Shown here piece by piece: positions 6,720 to 15,038 of a DNA stretch of 32,408 bases (positions are counted from its first letter, which is position 1; the number at the start of each line of letters is the position of its first letter). Origin of the DNA: UBA4486 sp041984885. Lineage in GTDB: Bacteria > Pseudomonadota > Gammaproteobacteria > Eutrophobiales > Eutrophobiaceae. A program made the translations under genes and the position numbers. The notes under the pieces are model-generated. The model was given only the letters and a program-made list of their open reading frames with translations, did not search any database and was not told the DNA's origin. Location of the stretch: contig JBHIXH010000027.1 in NCBI GenBank assembly GCA_041984885.1, positions 1 to 32,408 of the forward strand. The letters are read 5' to 3'.

Positions 6720-9452
6720 ATGGTGATGAGCAAGGCGGAACTGGAAGCAATTCTCCGGAATCCACGTCCGGACAGCGATCCGAAAGAAACACGGGAGTGG
6801 CTGGAGGCCGTGTTGGGGGTGGTAGAGCAAGCCGGGACCGGGCGCGCCGAATTCCTGCTTGGACGACTGCTGGAGCTCGCTCCAAGGCTCGGGCTCACGA
6901 CCACTGCCGCCCTGACCACACCGTACTGCAACACCATTCCGCTGGAAACCCAGCCGCCCTATCCCGGGGACCTCAGTCTGGAACAGCGGCTCGGTGCCAT
7001 TATCCGCTGGAACGCACTCGCGATGGTGGTACGTGCCAACCGCGAACATGCGGAACTTGGCGGCCATATCGCCAGCTATGCCTCGGCTGCGGATCTGTTC
7101 GAAGTAGGCTTCAATCATTTCTTCCGGGCTGATGATGGCAGTGGCAACGGGGATCTCGTGTTTCTGCAGCCGCATTCGGCACCTGGCGTCTATGCCCGCG
7201 CCTATCTGGAGGGGCGGCTGACCGAGCAACATCTGAATCGTTATCGCCAGGAGACCGATGGCGAAGGCCTGTCCTCTTATCCGCACCCCTGGTTGATGCC
7301 GGAGTTCTGGCAGTTTCCCACCGGCTCCATGGGTCTGGGGCCACTACAGGCGATATATCAGGCGCGATTCCTGCGTTACCTGGAGAATCGGGGACTGCGA
7401 ACCACCGGCGATCGCCATGTCTGGGGCATCTTCGGTGATGGCGAGATGGACGAACCGGAGTCTGTGGCGGCACTTGGCCTGGCTGCGCGCGAGAACCTGG
7501 ATAATCTTACGTTCGTGATCAACTGTAATCTGCAACGACTGGATGGACCGGTTCGTGGCAATGGGCAGATCGTCCAGGAACTGGAGGGACTGTTCCGCGG
7601 CGCCGGTTGGAATGTCATCAAAGTGTTGTGGGGATCGAATTGGGATTCACTGTTCGCGCGCGATCATGAGGGCCGACTGCTGACGCATCTGCACAACACG
7701 GTGGACGGTCAGTTCCAGACGTTGGCGGCCACCGATGGCCGTTTTAATCGTGAACATTTCTTCGATCGGGATGCGGCGCTCGCCGAGTTGGTCGCACACT
7801 TGAGCGATGACGAGATCGATGCGTTGCGCCGGGGAGGGCACGACCCGGTAAAGATTCATGCGGCCTATCACGCGGCCTTGCATCATAAGGGCCAGCCCAC
7901 GGTCGTGCTCGCGCAGACAAAGAAGGGCTTCGGCATGGGCCACTGGGGCGAGGGACGTATGACCAGTCATCAACAAAAAAAGCTCGATGACGAGGCCTTG
8001 CTGGCCTTCCGTGATCGCTTCGAATTGCCGTTGGACGATGATGCCGTGCGTGCCCTGCGCTACTACCGTCCAGCCGATGACAGCACTGAGCTCAGCTATC
8101 TTCACAAACACCGGCGCGACCTGGGGGGGTATCTACCGGCACGACGAACTGCGGCTCCGACACTGACCGTTCCGGAACTGCAGGAGTACGCAGAGTTTGC
8201 GCTTGTCGCCGAAGGCAGGGAGATGTCTACCACGATGGTCTGGGTCAGACTTTTGAGTCAGCTACTGCGCGATCCGCATTTAGGTCGTCGGTTGGTGCCG
8301 ATCGTGGCTGACGAAGCGAGGACCTTTGGTATCACCAGCCTGTTTCGACAGATCGGAATCTATTCTCCGGTCGGTCAGCTCTACGAACCGGAAGATGCCG
8401 ACTCTATCCTGACTTATAAGGAGCAGCGCGACGGGCAGATCCTGGAAGAGGGCATCACCGAGGCCGGAGCCCTGGCATCCTGGATTGCCGCCGGCACAGC
8501 CTATTCAACCAGCGGCGAAGCAATGCTGCCGATGTATATTTACTACTCCATGTTTGGATTCCAGCGTGTGGGTGATCTGATGTGGGCCGCGTCAGAACAG
8601 CGTACGCGGGGCTTTCTTATCGGTGCCACGTCGGGTCGTACCACGTTATCGGGCGAAGGCCTGCAGCACCAGGATGGCAGCAGTCATGTTTACATGGCCA
8701 CGATTCCGAATTGCCGCAGCTATGATCCGGCCTATGCCTATGAAGTAGCTGTGATCATCGACGAGGGCATGCGTGCGATGCTTGAGCGTGGCGAGGACGT
8801 CTTTTATTACCTGTCTGTGTTGAATGAGAAGTTTGCGCAGCCGAGCATGCCTGCACATGTTCGCCGTGAAGATATTCTTGCCGGCCTGTATCGCCTCGAT
8901 CAGGAACGCGCCGACGGCAGGCACCCACGAGTGCGGCTGCTTGGCTCCGGGGCGTTGTTACCCGAGGTAGTGGCGGCGGCCGAAATGCTACGGCAACGCT
9001 GGGCGGTGAACGTCGAGGTGTGGAGTGCCACCAGCTATAGCGAATTGGAACGCGACGCCCGGGCTGCACGGCAGCATCAACGTAGCGCAAGTCGACAGAC
9101 CAGTGCCGACAGTCACCTTTACCGCTGTCTACCGGGCAGCGATCCGGTCATTGCTGTCAGTGATTACGTGCGTGCATGGCCCGGATTGATTGCCCCGTAC
9201 CTGGAAACCCCGATGGACTGTCTTGGCACCGATGGCTTCGGCTGCTCGGACACCCGCGCCCGTCTTCGACGCTACTTCGGTATTGATCGTGAGCATATTG
9301 TCATCGCGGCGCTGGAGGCGCTGGTCAGACGTGACCTGTTACCATCAGAACACCTGGCCACAGCGCTTGCGGAGTACGATGTTGATCGCGGTGAAGCGCA
9401 GAAACCACCGGTATCCGTCGCCGACGGACACACTGATCAGCAAGTTGGCTAG
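6720..9452 (+). CDS. aceE: Pyruvate dehydrogenase E1, homodimeric AceE type, without E2/E3 neighbours
   Basis: This is a thiamine-diphosphate enzyme that decarboxylates pyruvate and passes the acetyl group to lipoyl-E2. It has 910 residues against about 887 in E. coli AceE. Recognisable parts are the N-terminal DPKETREWLEAV region, the ThDP/Mg motif GDGEMDEPES starting near residue 239 and continuing to NCNLQRLDGPVRGN, KGFGMGHWGEGRMTSHQQKK, and the C-terminal transketolase-like half (TSGRTTLSGEGLQHQDGSSH). The ATG at 6720 follows GGAGGAG by about 7 bases; ATG 6726 is an alternative. No aceF or lpd lies nearby, so it must borrow E2/E3 from elsewhere or act on another 2-oxo acid. Context suggests a dedicated sink for pyruvate made through acetol and methylglyoxal. 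Confidence 0.9.
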   Translation: MVMSKAELEAILRNPRPDSDPKETREWLEAVLGVVEQAGTGRAEFLLGRLLELAPRLGLTTTAALTTPYCNTIPLETQPPYPGDLSLEQRLGAIIRWNALAMVVRANREHAELGGHIASYASAADLFEVGFNHFFRADDGSGNGDLVFLQPHSAPGVYARAYLEGRLTEQHLNRYRQETDGEGLSSYPHPWLMPEFWQFPTGSMGLGPLQAIYQARFLRYLENRGLRTTGDRHVWGIFGDGEMDEPESVAALGLAARENLDNLTFVINCNLQRLDGPVRGNGQIVQELEGLFRGAGWNVIKVLWGSNWDSLFARDHEGRLLTHLHNTVDGQFQTLAATDGRFNREHFFDRDAALAELVAHLSDDEIDALRRGGHDPVKIHAAYHAALHHKGQPTVVLAQTKKGFGMGHWGEGRMTSHQQKKLDDEALLAFRDRFELPLDDDAVRALRYYRPADDSTELSYLHKHRRDLGGYLPARRTAAPTLTVPELQEYAEFALVAEGREMSTTMVWVRLLSQLLRDPHLGRRLVPIVADEARTFGITSLFRQIGIYSPVGQLYEPEDADSILTYKEQRDGQILEEGITEAGALASWIAAGTAYSTSGEAMLPMYIYYSMFGFQRVGDLMWAASEQRTRGFLIGATSGRTTLSGEGLQHQDGSSHVYMATIPNCRSYDPAYAYEVAVIIDEGMRAMLERGEDVFYYLSVLNEKFAQPSMPAHVRREDILAGLYRLDQERADGRHPRVRLLGSGALLPEVVAAAEMLRQRWAVNVEVWSATSYSELERDARAARQHQRSASRQTSADSHLYRCLPGSDPVIAVSDYVRAWPGLIAPYLETPMDCLGTDGFGCSDTRARLRRYFGIDREHIVIAALEALVRRDLLPSEHLATALAEYDVDRGEAQKPPVSVADGHTDQQVG

Positions 9453-9482
9453 CGGCCATCTCATCACGACCCACCGGGACGC

Positions 9483-10037
9483 TCAGATCATGCCTTTGGC
9501 CTGGCGTTCCGTCATATCAGCCTGAAGGATCTCGACCCAGTAGCCATCCGGGTCCTGAATAAATGCGATCCCTTTCATTTTGCCAGCGTCGGGAGTTTTG
9601 ACGAACGGCACACCCAGTGACGCGAAGCGTTCGCAGGCGGCATACACGTCCGGCACGGTCAACCCAAGGTGGCCGAAGCCCTGCGGTGTATCATTACCGT
9701 GGTGGTAGGTGAATTCCGGGTCGTCCTCCGTACCCCAATTGTGGGTAAGTTCAAGTATCCCTTCCTGGGAGAAGTTCCATGTGGTTCGGGCATGGCCGTC
9801 GTCCACAGGCACACTGTCCGCACGGTCGCCTTCTACAATGCCAAGGAAGTAGAGCGTGAACGACATCTCCGGAAAATCGAGCTTGCGGATCAAGCGCATG
9901 CCAAGCACCCGGCTGTAAAAATCCAGCGAGCGCTCCGGCTCCTTGATGCGCAGCATAACGTGGTTGAGCCGAAAGCCACGGGTGGCCTCATCAGGTTTCT
10001 CGCACAGACCGGGTGCGGCTTCGAAATGTCGGCTCAT
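9483..10037 (-). CDS. gloA: Glyoxalase I (lactoylglutathione lyase), long eukaryote/Pseudomonas type
   Basis: This isomerises the glutathione hemithioacetal of methylglyoxal to S-lactoylglutathione. The 184 residues closely resemble the long Zn-type enzyme: LDFYSRVLGMRLIRKLDFPE, ELTHNWGTEDDPEFTYHHGN and GKMKGIAFIQDPDGYWVEIL. Predicted metal ligands are His26 (Gln in the human enzyme), Glu96, His123 and Glu169, all present. The ATG at 10037 has AGGAACG just upstream. It lies 22 bases after the GMC dehydrogenase stop on the same strand and so belongs to that operon, which points to methylglyoxal as the dehydrogenase product. No glyoxalase II is in the window. Confidence 0.92.
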   Translation of the reverse strand: MSRHFEAAPGLCEKPDEATRGFRLNHVMLRIKEPERSLDFYSRVLGMRLIRKLDFPEMSFTLYFLGIVEGDRADSVPVDDGHARTTWNFSQEGILELTHNWGTEDDPEFTYHHGNDTPQGFGHLGLTVPDVYAACERFASLGVPFVKTPDAGKMKGIAFIQDPDGYWVEILQADMTERQAKGMI

Positions 10038-10059
10038 GGTTCGTTCCTGGTCGATGCTA

Positions 10060-11646
10060 TCAAACTGCCCTCTGTTTCATCTGTTGTGCAATGTGATCCG
10101 CCTGTCGGATCGCCAGAGTCACAATAGTCAGTGTCGGGTTCTCCGCGGCACTGGTCGTGTACTGACTGCCGTCGGAGATAAACAGGTTATTAATCTCATG
10201 CGTCTGTCCATGCTTATTGACCACGCCATCCGCTTCTTTCGCACTCATGCGGCATGTGCCCAGGTTATGCGTGGCCGGGTACGGCGGGACACGATATACC
10301 CTGGTTGCACCGGCCGCATGATAGAGGGCCTCGCCTTGCTTGAATGCATGTTCGCGCATCGCCAGGTCATTGGCATGCTCGGTGTAGGTGACGATCGGTA
10401 TGGGCAGACCATGTTGATCCTTTTCCGTCGGATGCAGGGTAATGCGATTGTCTGCCTGGGGCAGGTCTTCACCGACAATCCAGGCGCCTGCCATGTGAGT
10501 ATATTGGTCGATGGCTGCCGTGAAGTCCCTGCCCCAGGCGAGTGGCTGGAGAAACGAGGTGATGAACGGCAGTCCCAGTGAAATGGTTTCAAACTCGTAA
10601 CCGCCGACAAAACCACGGGCCGGATCGTTTATCGACTCGTCCTTGATGATTCCGGCCATCGTCGTGCCTTTATACATGTGGACGGGTTCCTTGAACGTGG
10701 CATAGACCGAGGCGGTGGTATGCACCATGTAGTTGCGGCCAACCTGACCGGAACCATTGGCGAGGCCATCGGGAAACTTCGCCGATTCTGAATTTAACAG
10801 CAGGCGTGGTGTCTCGATGGAATTGCCCGCAACAGCGACTATCCGGGCCTTCTGCCGTTGTTCGTTGCCTTCTTCATCGAAATAAACAACACCAGTGACC
10901 TTGCCCTTGTCGTTATGTTCAATGCGGGCGACGTGGGCCCGGGTGCGCAGCTCGACGTGTCCCGTCGCCAGTGCGGCGGGAATTTCCGTGTACAGGCTGG
11001 ACCACTTTGCTGAAAAACGACAGCCCTGGAAACAGAATCCGCGCTGTTGGCAAAATGTACGTCCATCAGCAGCGGTGCTGTTGATCGCCATGTTGCCCGT
11101 ACTGCAGTGCTTGTAGCCGATGCGTTTGGCACCCTCATACATGACCTGGAAGTTGGTATTGCCGGGCAATCCGGGGGAGTCGTTCGTGCGCGTTACGTTC
11201 AGCTTTCGTTCCGCCTTCTCGTAATAAGGAGTCATCTCCTGCAGGTCGAGTGGCCAGTCCAACAGTGTTGCGCCAGGTATGTCTCCGTACGTAGTGCGGG
11301 CCTTGAATTCGTGCTCCTGAAAGCGCAACGATGCGCCGGCCCAGTGTACAGACGTGCCGCCGACCGTCTTGCAGATCCAGGCAGGTAGCCCGGGAAAACT
11401 CTGGGTTATATGCCAGCCACCCGCGGATACACGCTTGTCCAGCCACGAAAGTTGACTGAATGCCGCCCATTCGTCGGCGTGAAATTTGTCCGGTGTGTGC
11501 AGTCCCCCCGCTTCCAGCAATACTACATCCACACCCTTTTGCGCCAGCTCATTCGCCAGTGTGCCGCCGCCGGGACCTGAGCCGATGATGACAACGACAC
11601 TGTCGTCATCCTGTTTAAATGTAACTTTGTTGTCGTACATGCCCAT
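10060..11646 (-). CDS. GMC-family FAD dehydrogenase, catalytic subunit (gluconate/glucose dehydrogenase type; possible acetol dehydrogenase)
   Basis: This 528-residue GMC oxidoreductase carries VVIIGSGPGGGTLANELAQK (FAD dinucleotide site, from about 17), TVGGTSVHWAG (94-104), and a C-terminal THNLGTCRM with His460 and Asn503 as the likely active-site pair. Cys199, Cys205 and Cys209 (TFCQQRGFCFQGC) resemble the cysteine cluster that binds a 3Fe-4S centre in FAD glucose dehydrogenases; this is inferred. The protein has no signal peptide of its own. The adjacent small subunit carries a Tat signal, so export by hitch-hiking is likely. The start is ATG 11646, with a GAGAGAA site upstream. Between the small subunit and glyoxalase I, oxidation of acetol to methylglyoxal is the best contextual guess; other alcohols or sugars remain possible. 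Confidence 0.82.
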   Translation of the reverse strand: MGMYDNKVTFKQDDDSVVVIIGSGPGGGTLANELAQKGVDVVLLEAGGLHTPDKFHADEWAAFSQLSWLDKRVSAGGWHITQSFPGLPAWICKTVGGTSVHWAGASLRFQEHEFKARTTYGDIPGATLLDWPLDLQEMTPYYEKAERKLNVTRTNDSPGLPGNTNFQVMYEGAKRIGYKHCSTGNMAINSTAADGRTFCQQRGFCFQGCRFSAKWSSLYTEIPAALATGHVELRTRAHVARIEHNDKGKVTGVVYFDEEGNEQRQKARIVAVAGNSIETPRLLLNSESAKFPDGLANGSGQVGRNYMVHTTASVYATFKEPVHMYKGTTMAGIIKDESINDPARGFVGGYEFETISLGLPFITSFLQPLAWGRDFTAAIDQYTHMAGAWIVGEDLPQADNRITLHPTEKDQHGLPIPIVTYTEHANDLAMREHAFKQGEALYHAAGATRVYRVPPYPATHNLGTCRMSAKEADGVVNKHGQTHEINNLFISDGSQYTTSAAENPTLTIVTLAIRQADHIAQQMKQRAV

Positions 11647-11663
11647 GATGTTTCTCTCTATTA

Positions 11664-12230
11664 TTATGTCGATGGAATCGGTAGCGGACCACTGGCCGGA
11701 TCGGGTGCATCGGGCAGCCAATTCAGGTCGTTGAATCCTCTGTGTAAATAGCCGCCATCACCTTTGGCACCGGGATAGCCAAAATGGGCAAATGCCATGT
11801 CGTTGTTGTAGAGCGTCACCACGGTGGTACTTCTTACTTTCTGGAAGAACGGTGTTGCTTCAAGTGATTTGACGTGCACGAATTGTTCGTTTTCATCGAG
11901 TTCCAGCCAGTTGCCTCCGGCGAGTTCGTCAAGCTTGCTGACGCCTTCAGTCAGCAGCGTGGAAGTGGCCGGGTCTGCTGCCGCAGCCGTATCCAGATCC
12001 TTGATAACCAGGGCATAGACTGCGTCTTCCAGCGTGTCGTGTGGATAAAGGTGCCGCGAGAAGCGTAACAGGGTAGCGCCCTCATGTTCGCTCAAGCCTG
12101 TGAGTTCCAGCGCCCAGGTTTTAGAGGGAGCCAGTAAAGAGATTGGACCTGTCGACATGACAAGCGTGCCAACCAGCACGGCGCCGCTACTCTTAAGGAA
12201 GCTACGGCGGGAAACAGATGGTTCAGACAT
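11664..12230 (-). CDS. Gluconate 2-dehydrogenase subunit 3-type small subunit with Tat signal
   Basis: This 188-residue protein of the gluconate 2-dehydrogenase subunit 3 family is the chaperone-like gamma subunit of GMC dehydrogenases. Its N terminus has a twin-arginine signal (SRRSFLKSS, residues 7-15) and a hydrophobic stretch. The mature part has LTGLSEHEGATLLRFSRHLY and FPY-type end motifs (HFGYPGAKGDGGYLHRGF). It overlaps nothing and lies 17 bases before the GMC gene. The ATG at 12230 has AAGGAG about 9 bases upstream. It likely folds the FAD subunit and carries it through the Tat pore. The usual cytochrome c subunit of such trimers is missing here. Confidence 0.85.
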   Translation of the reverse strand: MSEPSVSRRSFLKSSGAVLVGTLVMSTGPISLLAPSKTWALELTGLSEHEGATLLRFSRHLYPHDTLEDAVYALVIKDLDTAAAADPATSTLLTEGVSKLDELAGGNWLELDENEQFVHVKSLEATPFFQKVRSTTVVTLYNNDMAFAHFGYPGAKGDGGYLHRGFNDLNWLPDAPDPASGPLPIPST

Positions 12231-13061
12231 GGCAGTTTTCTCCTTCCGGTTCGGACTCGCGTCCGCGTCTTCAGTTTATGTTTAGCGATGGATTCGACGC
12301 CATTGGCGTTTCCGTATAACCATCGCTTTGGCACAAGGTCATTGCTACATGCCGGGAAGAAAATGCTGATACTTGAGCACGAGCATTTTGCTTCAGGCAG
12401 TTGTTAGTGTTGTAACCTTTTTCGGGTTTGCTGATGAGAAAATCGGGGACGAATATTGTGGTCTGGTTCGTCGGGTTTAGTGATATGACGTTTCCAGATA
12501 AACACAAACCCGTTGTTATCGTTGATACAGCATACGTACAAGATGTGATTTCGTCATCTTCGTTGGTAACAGGCGATAACATCATTCAATCAATATACAA
12601 GATCAGGATATAAATAAAAATGTTTTACTACTGATGAAATTCTTGCAAACAGCGGTTCATATCTTAGCTGCTTGTGGTGTGGTAGGAAGGGGTTTTATTG
12701 CTGAATAATCAACATAATTTAATCAGTGCGTATCAAAATAATACGTCACGTATTATTTTGATACGCACTGATTTTTTAATAAATAAAAAAAAGTTAATTA
12801 ACGCGAATAAACAGCTATATAAGCGTCTGATAAAGTTGCATAGGGCATATAGTTGTACCACAATATTAATGGATCTTCTCCTAAATCTAATTCAGGGGGT
12901 CATCATACTTATTGATGTGATGGCCTCCTAAGTTATTCAGATTCAGGCGTTATTCCGAGGAGGAGAGCAGCAAAATAAAATTATGTATCTAACTAGGTTG
13001 AGTTGAAAAAAAGTTGAAATAACTATCTTGTAATACATAAAAACTTTAGAGGGGTATAAAC
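12231..13061. promoter_or_regulatory. 831-base divergent intergenic region with palindromes, no convincing gene
   Basis: This separates the GMC operon (minus) from the PQQ dehydrogenase (plus). It becomes strongly AT-rich from about 12.6 kb. It contains an eight-base inverted repeat (AAAATGCT 12360-12367, AGCATTTT 12382-12389) on the GMC side and the 53-bp palindrome at 12721-12773. The only longer reading frame, 12698-12931, runs through the palindrome and looks like chance. I found no canonical -24/-12 sigma54 promoter with correct spacing. Confidence 0.6.
12721..12773. promoter_or_regulatory. 53-bp near-perfect palindrome containing the AATACGTCACGTATT operator
   Basis: Two 26-base arms (12721-12746 and 12748-12773) are perfect inverted repeats around a single central C at 12747. 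The arms begin AATCAGTGCGTATC. The central 15 bp (12740-12754) match the operator at 6003-6017 with one difference. A T6 run follows on the plus strand, so the element could also act as a terminator-like hairpin or cruciform. It lies about 290 bases upstream of the PQQ dehydrogenase start. Confidence 0.75.
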
Positions 13062-14828
13062 ATGAAATCTTTACAGGATGCCTTTTGTTCAGGAGCGCTT
13101 AAGACACTGGTAGTTGCCAGTGTGGTAGCAACAATGCCGCTAAGTAGTTCTGCAGGTGTGCCAGCGAATGTCACACAGGACGATATTCTTAATGATGCTA
13201 CAACAACACATGATGTTGTAACTTATGGCATGGGAACCCAGGGACAACGCTGGAGCTCATTGTCCAAGATCAATAAAGCCACCATCAAGCGACTGGTTCC
13301 GGCGTACACATTCTCGTTTGGTGGCGAGAAAATGCGTGGCCAGGAAGCACAGCCATTGGTTCATAATGGAGTAATCTACGTTACTGCATCTTACAACCGC
13401 GCTTATGCGATTGATGCAAGAACCGGTGATCAAATCTGGGCATACGAACATCGTCTGCCAGAGGGTATTCTGCCGTGTTGTGATGTGATCAACCGTGGCG
13501 GTGCCCTGTACGGCAACCTATTTATTATGGGTACGCTGGATGCACAATTGATTGCTCTGGATACTGCCAACGGTGAGGTTGTCTGGAAACAATCTCTTGG
13601 CGATTTCAAGGCGGGCCATTCTTCCTCGGCTGCTCCCCTTATTGTCGAAGATAAAGTAGTCATCGGTGTTGCGGGTGGCGAGTTTGGTATCGTCGGCAAG
13701 CTGCGGGCGTTTGATGCCAAAACAGGCAATCTTGTCTGGGAGCGTCCTACCGTTGAGGGTCACATGGGTTATCTGAACGGCAAGGAAAATGGCATCACCG
13801 GTAAACGTGGTGCAACCTGGCCTGGCGATTTGTGGAAAGTCGGCGGCGCTGCACCGTGGAATACGGGTACTTATGATCATGAAACCCGAACCATTATGTG
13901 GGGCACCGGCAACCCGGCACCATGGAACTCGCACATGCGTCCTGGTGACAATCTGTATGCCGTCTCTACCATTGCTGTCGATCCGGATACGGGCAAACTC
14001 AAGTGGCATTTCCAGTATACCCCGAATGAAGCCTGGGATTATGATGGTACCAATATAACTGTAGCCTTTAATAAAGGTGGCAAACAGTTAGCGGCCCATG
14101 CAGACAGAAACGGGTTCTTTTATACACTGGATCGAACCAACGGCAAGTTAATCAAGGCCTTTCCTTTTGTTGAGCAACATTCCTGGGCAAAGGGTATTGA
14201 TCAGAAAACAGGTCGTCCGATAGAAACCGGTTTTCGTCCGGGTAATCCCGCTGACAGCAAAGATGGTAAAAAAGGCAGTGTGATTACTGTGTCGCCGTCA
14301 TTCCTCGGTGGTACAAACTGGTATGGAATGGCGTATAGCCAGAATACCGGTCTGTTTTATGTCGGTGCCAACGAATGGGCAATGGACTTGTGGAACGAAC
14401 CGGTTACCTACAAGAAAGGCGCAGCCTATATGGGCGCTGGTTTCAGTATCAAGCCTATCTTTGATGACTACATTGGTGCTTTGAGAGCTTATGATCCTTT
14501 GACCGGTGAAAAAGTCTGGGAAGCAAAGAACAAAGCACCGCTCTGGGCCGGGGTTCTGGCTACAGCCGGTGATCTCGTTTTTACCGGAACACCAGAGGGT
14601 TTTCTCAAGGCGTTTGATGCCAAGACCGGCCAGGAATTGTGGAAATACCAGACGGGCTCAGGCATCGTAGGATCTCCGATTACCTGGGAAATGGACGGTG
14701 AGCAATATATCGCAGTCCCGTCAGGCTGGGGTGCGGCGGTCCCGTTATGGGGCGGTGAAGTTGCCAAGCAAGTCAAGGGAATCCCGCAAGGGGCGAGCCT
14801 GGTTGTCTTTAAACTGCTCTCGTTGTGA
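13062..14828 (+). CDS. PQQ-dependent periplasmic alcohol dehydrogenase with lanthanide signature
   Basis: This 588-residue type I quinoprotein alcohol dehydrogenase (ExaA/PedH/XoxF superfamily) oxidises primary alcohols in the periplasm and reduces a c-type cytochrome. A signal peptide covers about residues 1-31. Visible features are the vicinal disulfide Cys139-Cys140 (LPCCDVINRG), the metal-ligand region GGEFG (Glu207) and GTGNPAPWN (281-289), the catalytic Asp326, and beta-propeller tryptophan-docking repeats of the form DAKTGxxxW. Asp328, two residues after the catalytic Asp (AWDYDG), is the residue that marks lanthanide-dependent enzymes; calcium enzymes have Ala or Ser there. The ATG at 13062 follows AGAGGGG. 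It heads a cluster with cytochrome c and an XoxJ-like protein. The substrate could be 1-propanol, ethanol or another short alcohol. No pqq synthesis genes are in the window. Confidence 0.93.
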   Translation: MKSLQDAFCSGALKTLVVASVVATMPLSSSAGVPANVTQDDILNDATTTHDVVTYGMGTQGQRWSSLSKINKATIKRLVPAYTFSFGGEKMRGQEAQPLVHNGVIYVTASYNRAYAIDARTGDQIWAYEHRLPEGILPCCDVINRGGALYGNLFIMGTLDAQLIALDTANGEVVWKQSLGDFKAGHSSSAAPLIVEDKVVIGVAGGEFGIVGKLRAFDAKTGNLVWERPTVEGHMGYLNGKENGITGKRGATWPGDLWKVGGAAPWNTGTYDHETRTIMWGTGNPAPWNSHMRPGDNLYAVSTIAVDPDTGKLKWHFQYTPNEAWDYDGTNITVAFNKGGKQLAAHADRNGFFYTLDRTNGKLIKAFPFVEQHSWAKGIDQKTGRPIETGFRPGNPADSKDGKKGSVITVSPSFLGGTNWYGMAYSQNTGLFYVGANEWAMDLWNEPVTYKKGAAYMGAGFSIKPIFDDYIGALRAYDPLTGEKVWEAKNKAPLWAGVLATAGDLVFTGTPEGFLKAFDAKTGQELWKYQTGSGIVGSPITWEMDGEQYIAVPSGWGAAVPLWGGEVAKQVKGIPQGASLVVFKLLSL

Positions 14829-14835
14829 GCATAAT

Positions 14836-14856
14836 CATGGATTGTTAAAATCCATG
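14836..14856 (+). other. Hairpin just after the PQQ dehydrogenase
   Basis: CATGGATT (14836-14843) and AATCCATG (14849-14856) form an eight-base perfect stem with a five-base loop, 7 bases after the stop codon. It is one of two consecutive hairpins and is a likely mRNA 3'-end stabiliser or part of an attenuator. Confidence 0.5.
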
Positions 14857-14871
14857 AAATTCTTCAAAATA

Positions 14872-14900
14872 AATAGGGCCAACAGATTGTTGGCCCTATT
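14872..14900 (+). terminator. Strong hairpin between PQQ dehydrogenase and cytochrome c genes
   Basis: AATAGGGCCAAC (14872-14883) pairs perfectly over 12 bases with GTTGGCCCTATT (14889-14900) across the loop AGATT. The T-tract is only the tail of the stem (TATTACC), so termination may be partial. That would allow high dehydrogenase and lower cytochrome/periplasmic-protein expression. Confidence 0.6.
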
Positions 14901-15038
14901 ACCATGTAAATCACAATAATTTTAAATATCCCAATAAAGAAAGATCGTCTATTTATTTCATTGTGTTTCGTGGAACCACAATAGCGCACATGTGTCGTAA
15001 TTATTTAATAAGAAACAAATTTTATGAGGACTTAAGTA

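Noticed and set aside
12329..12346. TGGCAC...TTGCT resembling a sigma54 promoter in the GMC-PQQ spacer
   Set aside because: The GG-GC spacing is 12 bases, two too many, and it points toward the PQQ gene from over 700 bases away.
12698..12931. 77-codon frame upstream of the PQQ dehydrogenase
   Set aside because: It begins at TTG, runs through both arms of the 53-bp palindrome, and its lysine/asparagine/isoleucine-rich product reflects AT-rich DNA rather than a protein family.
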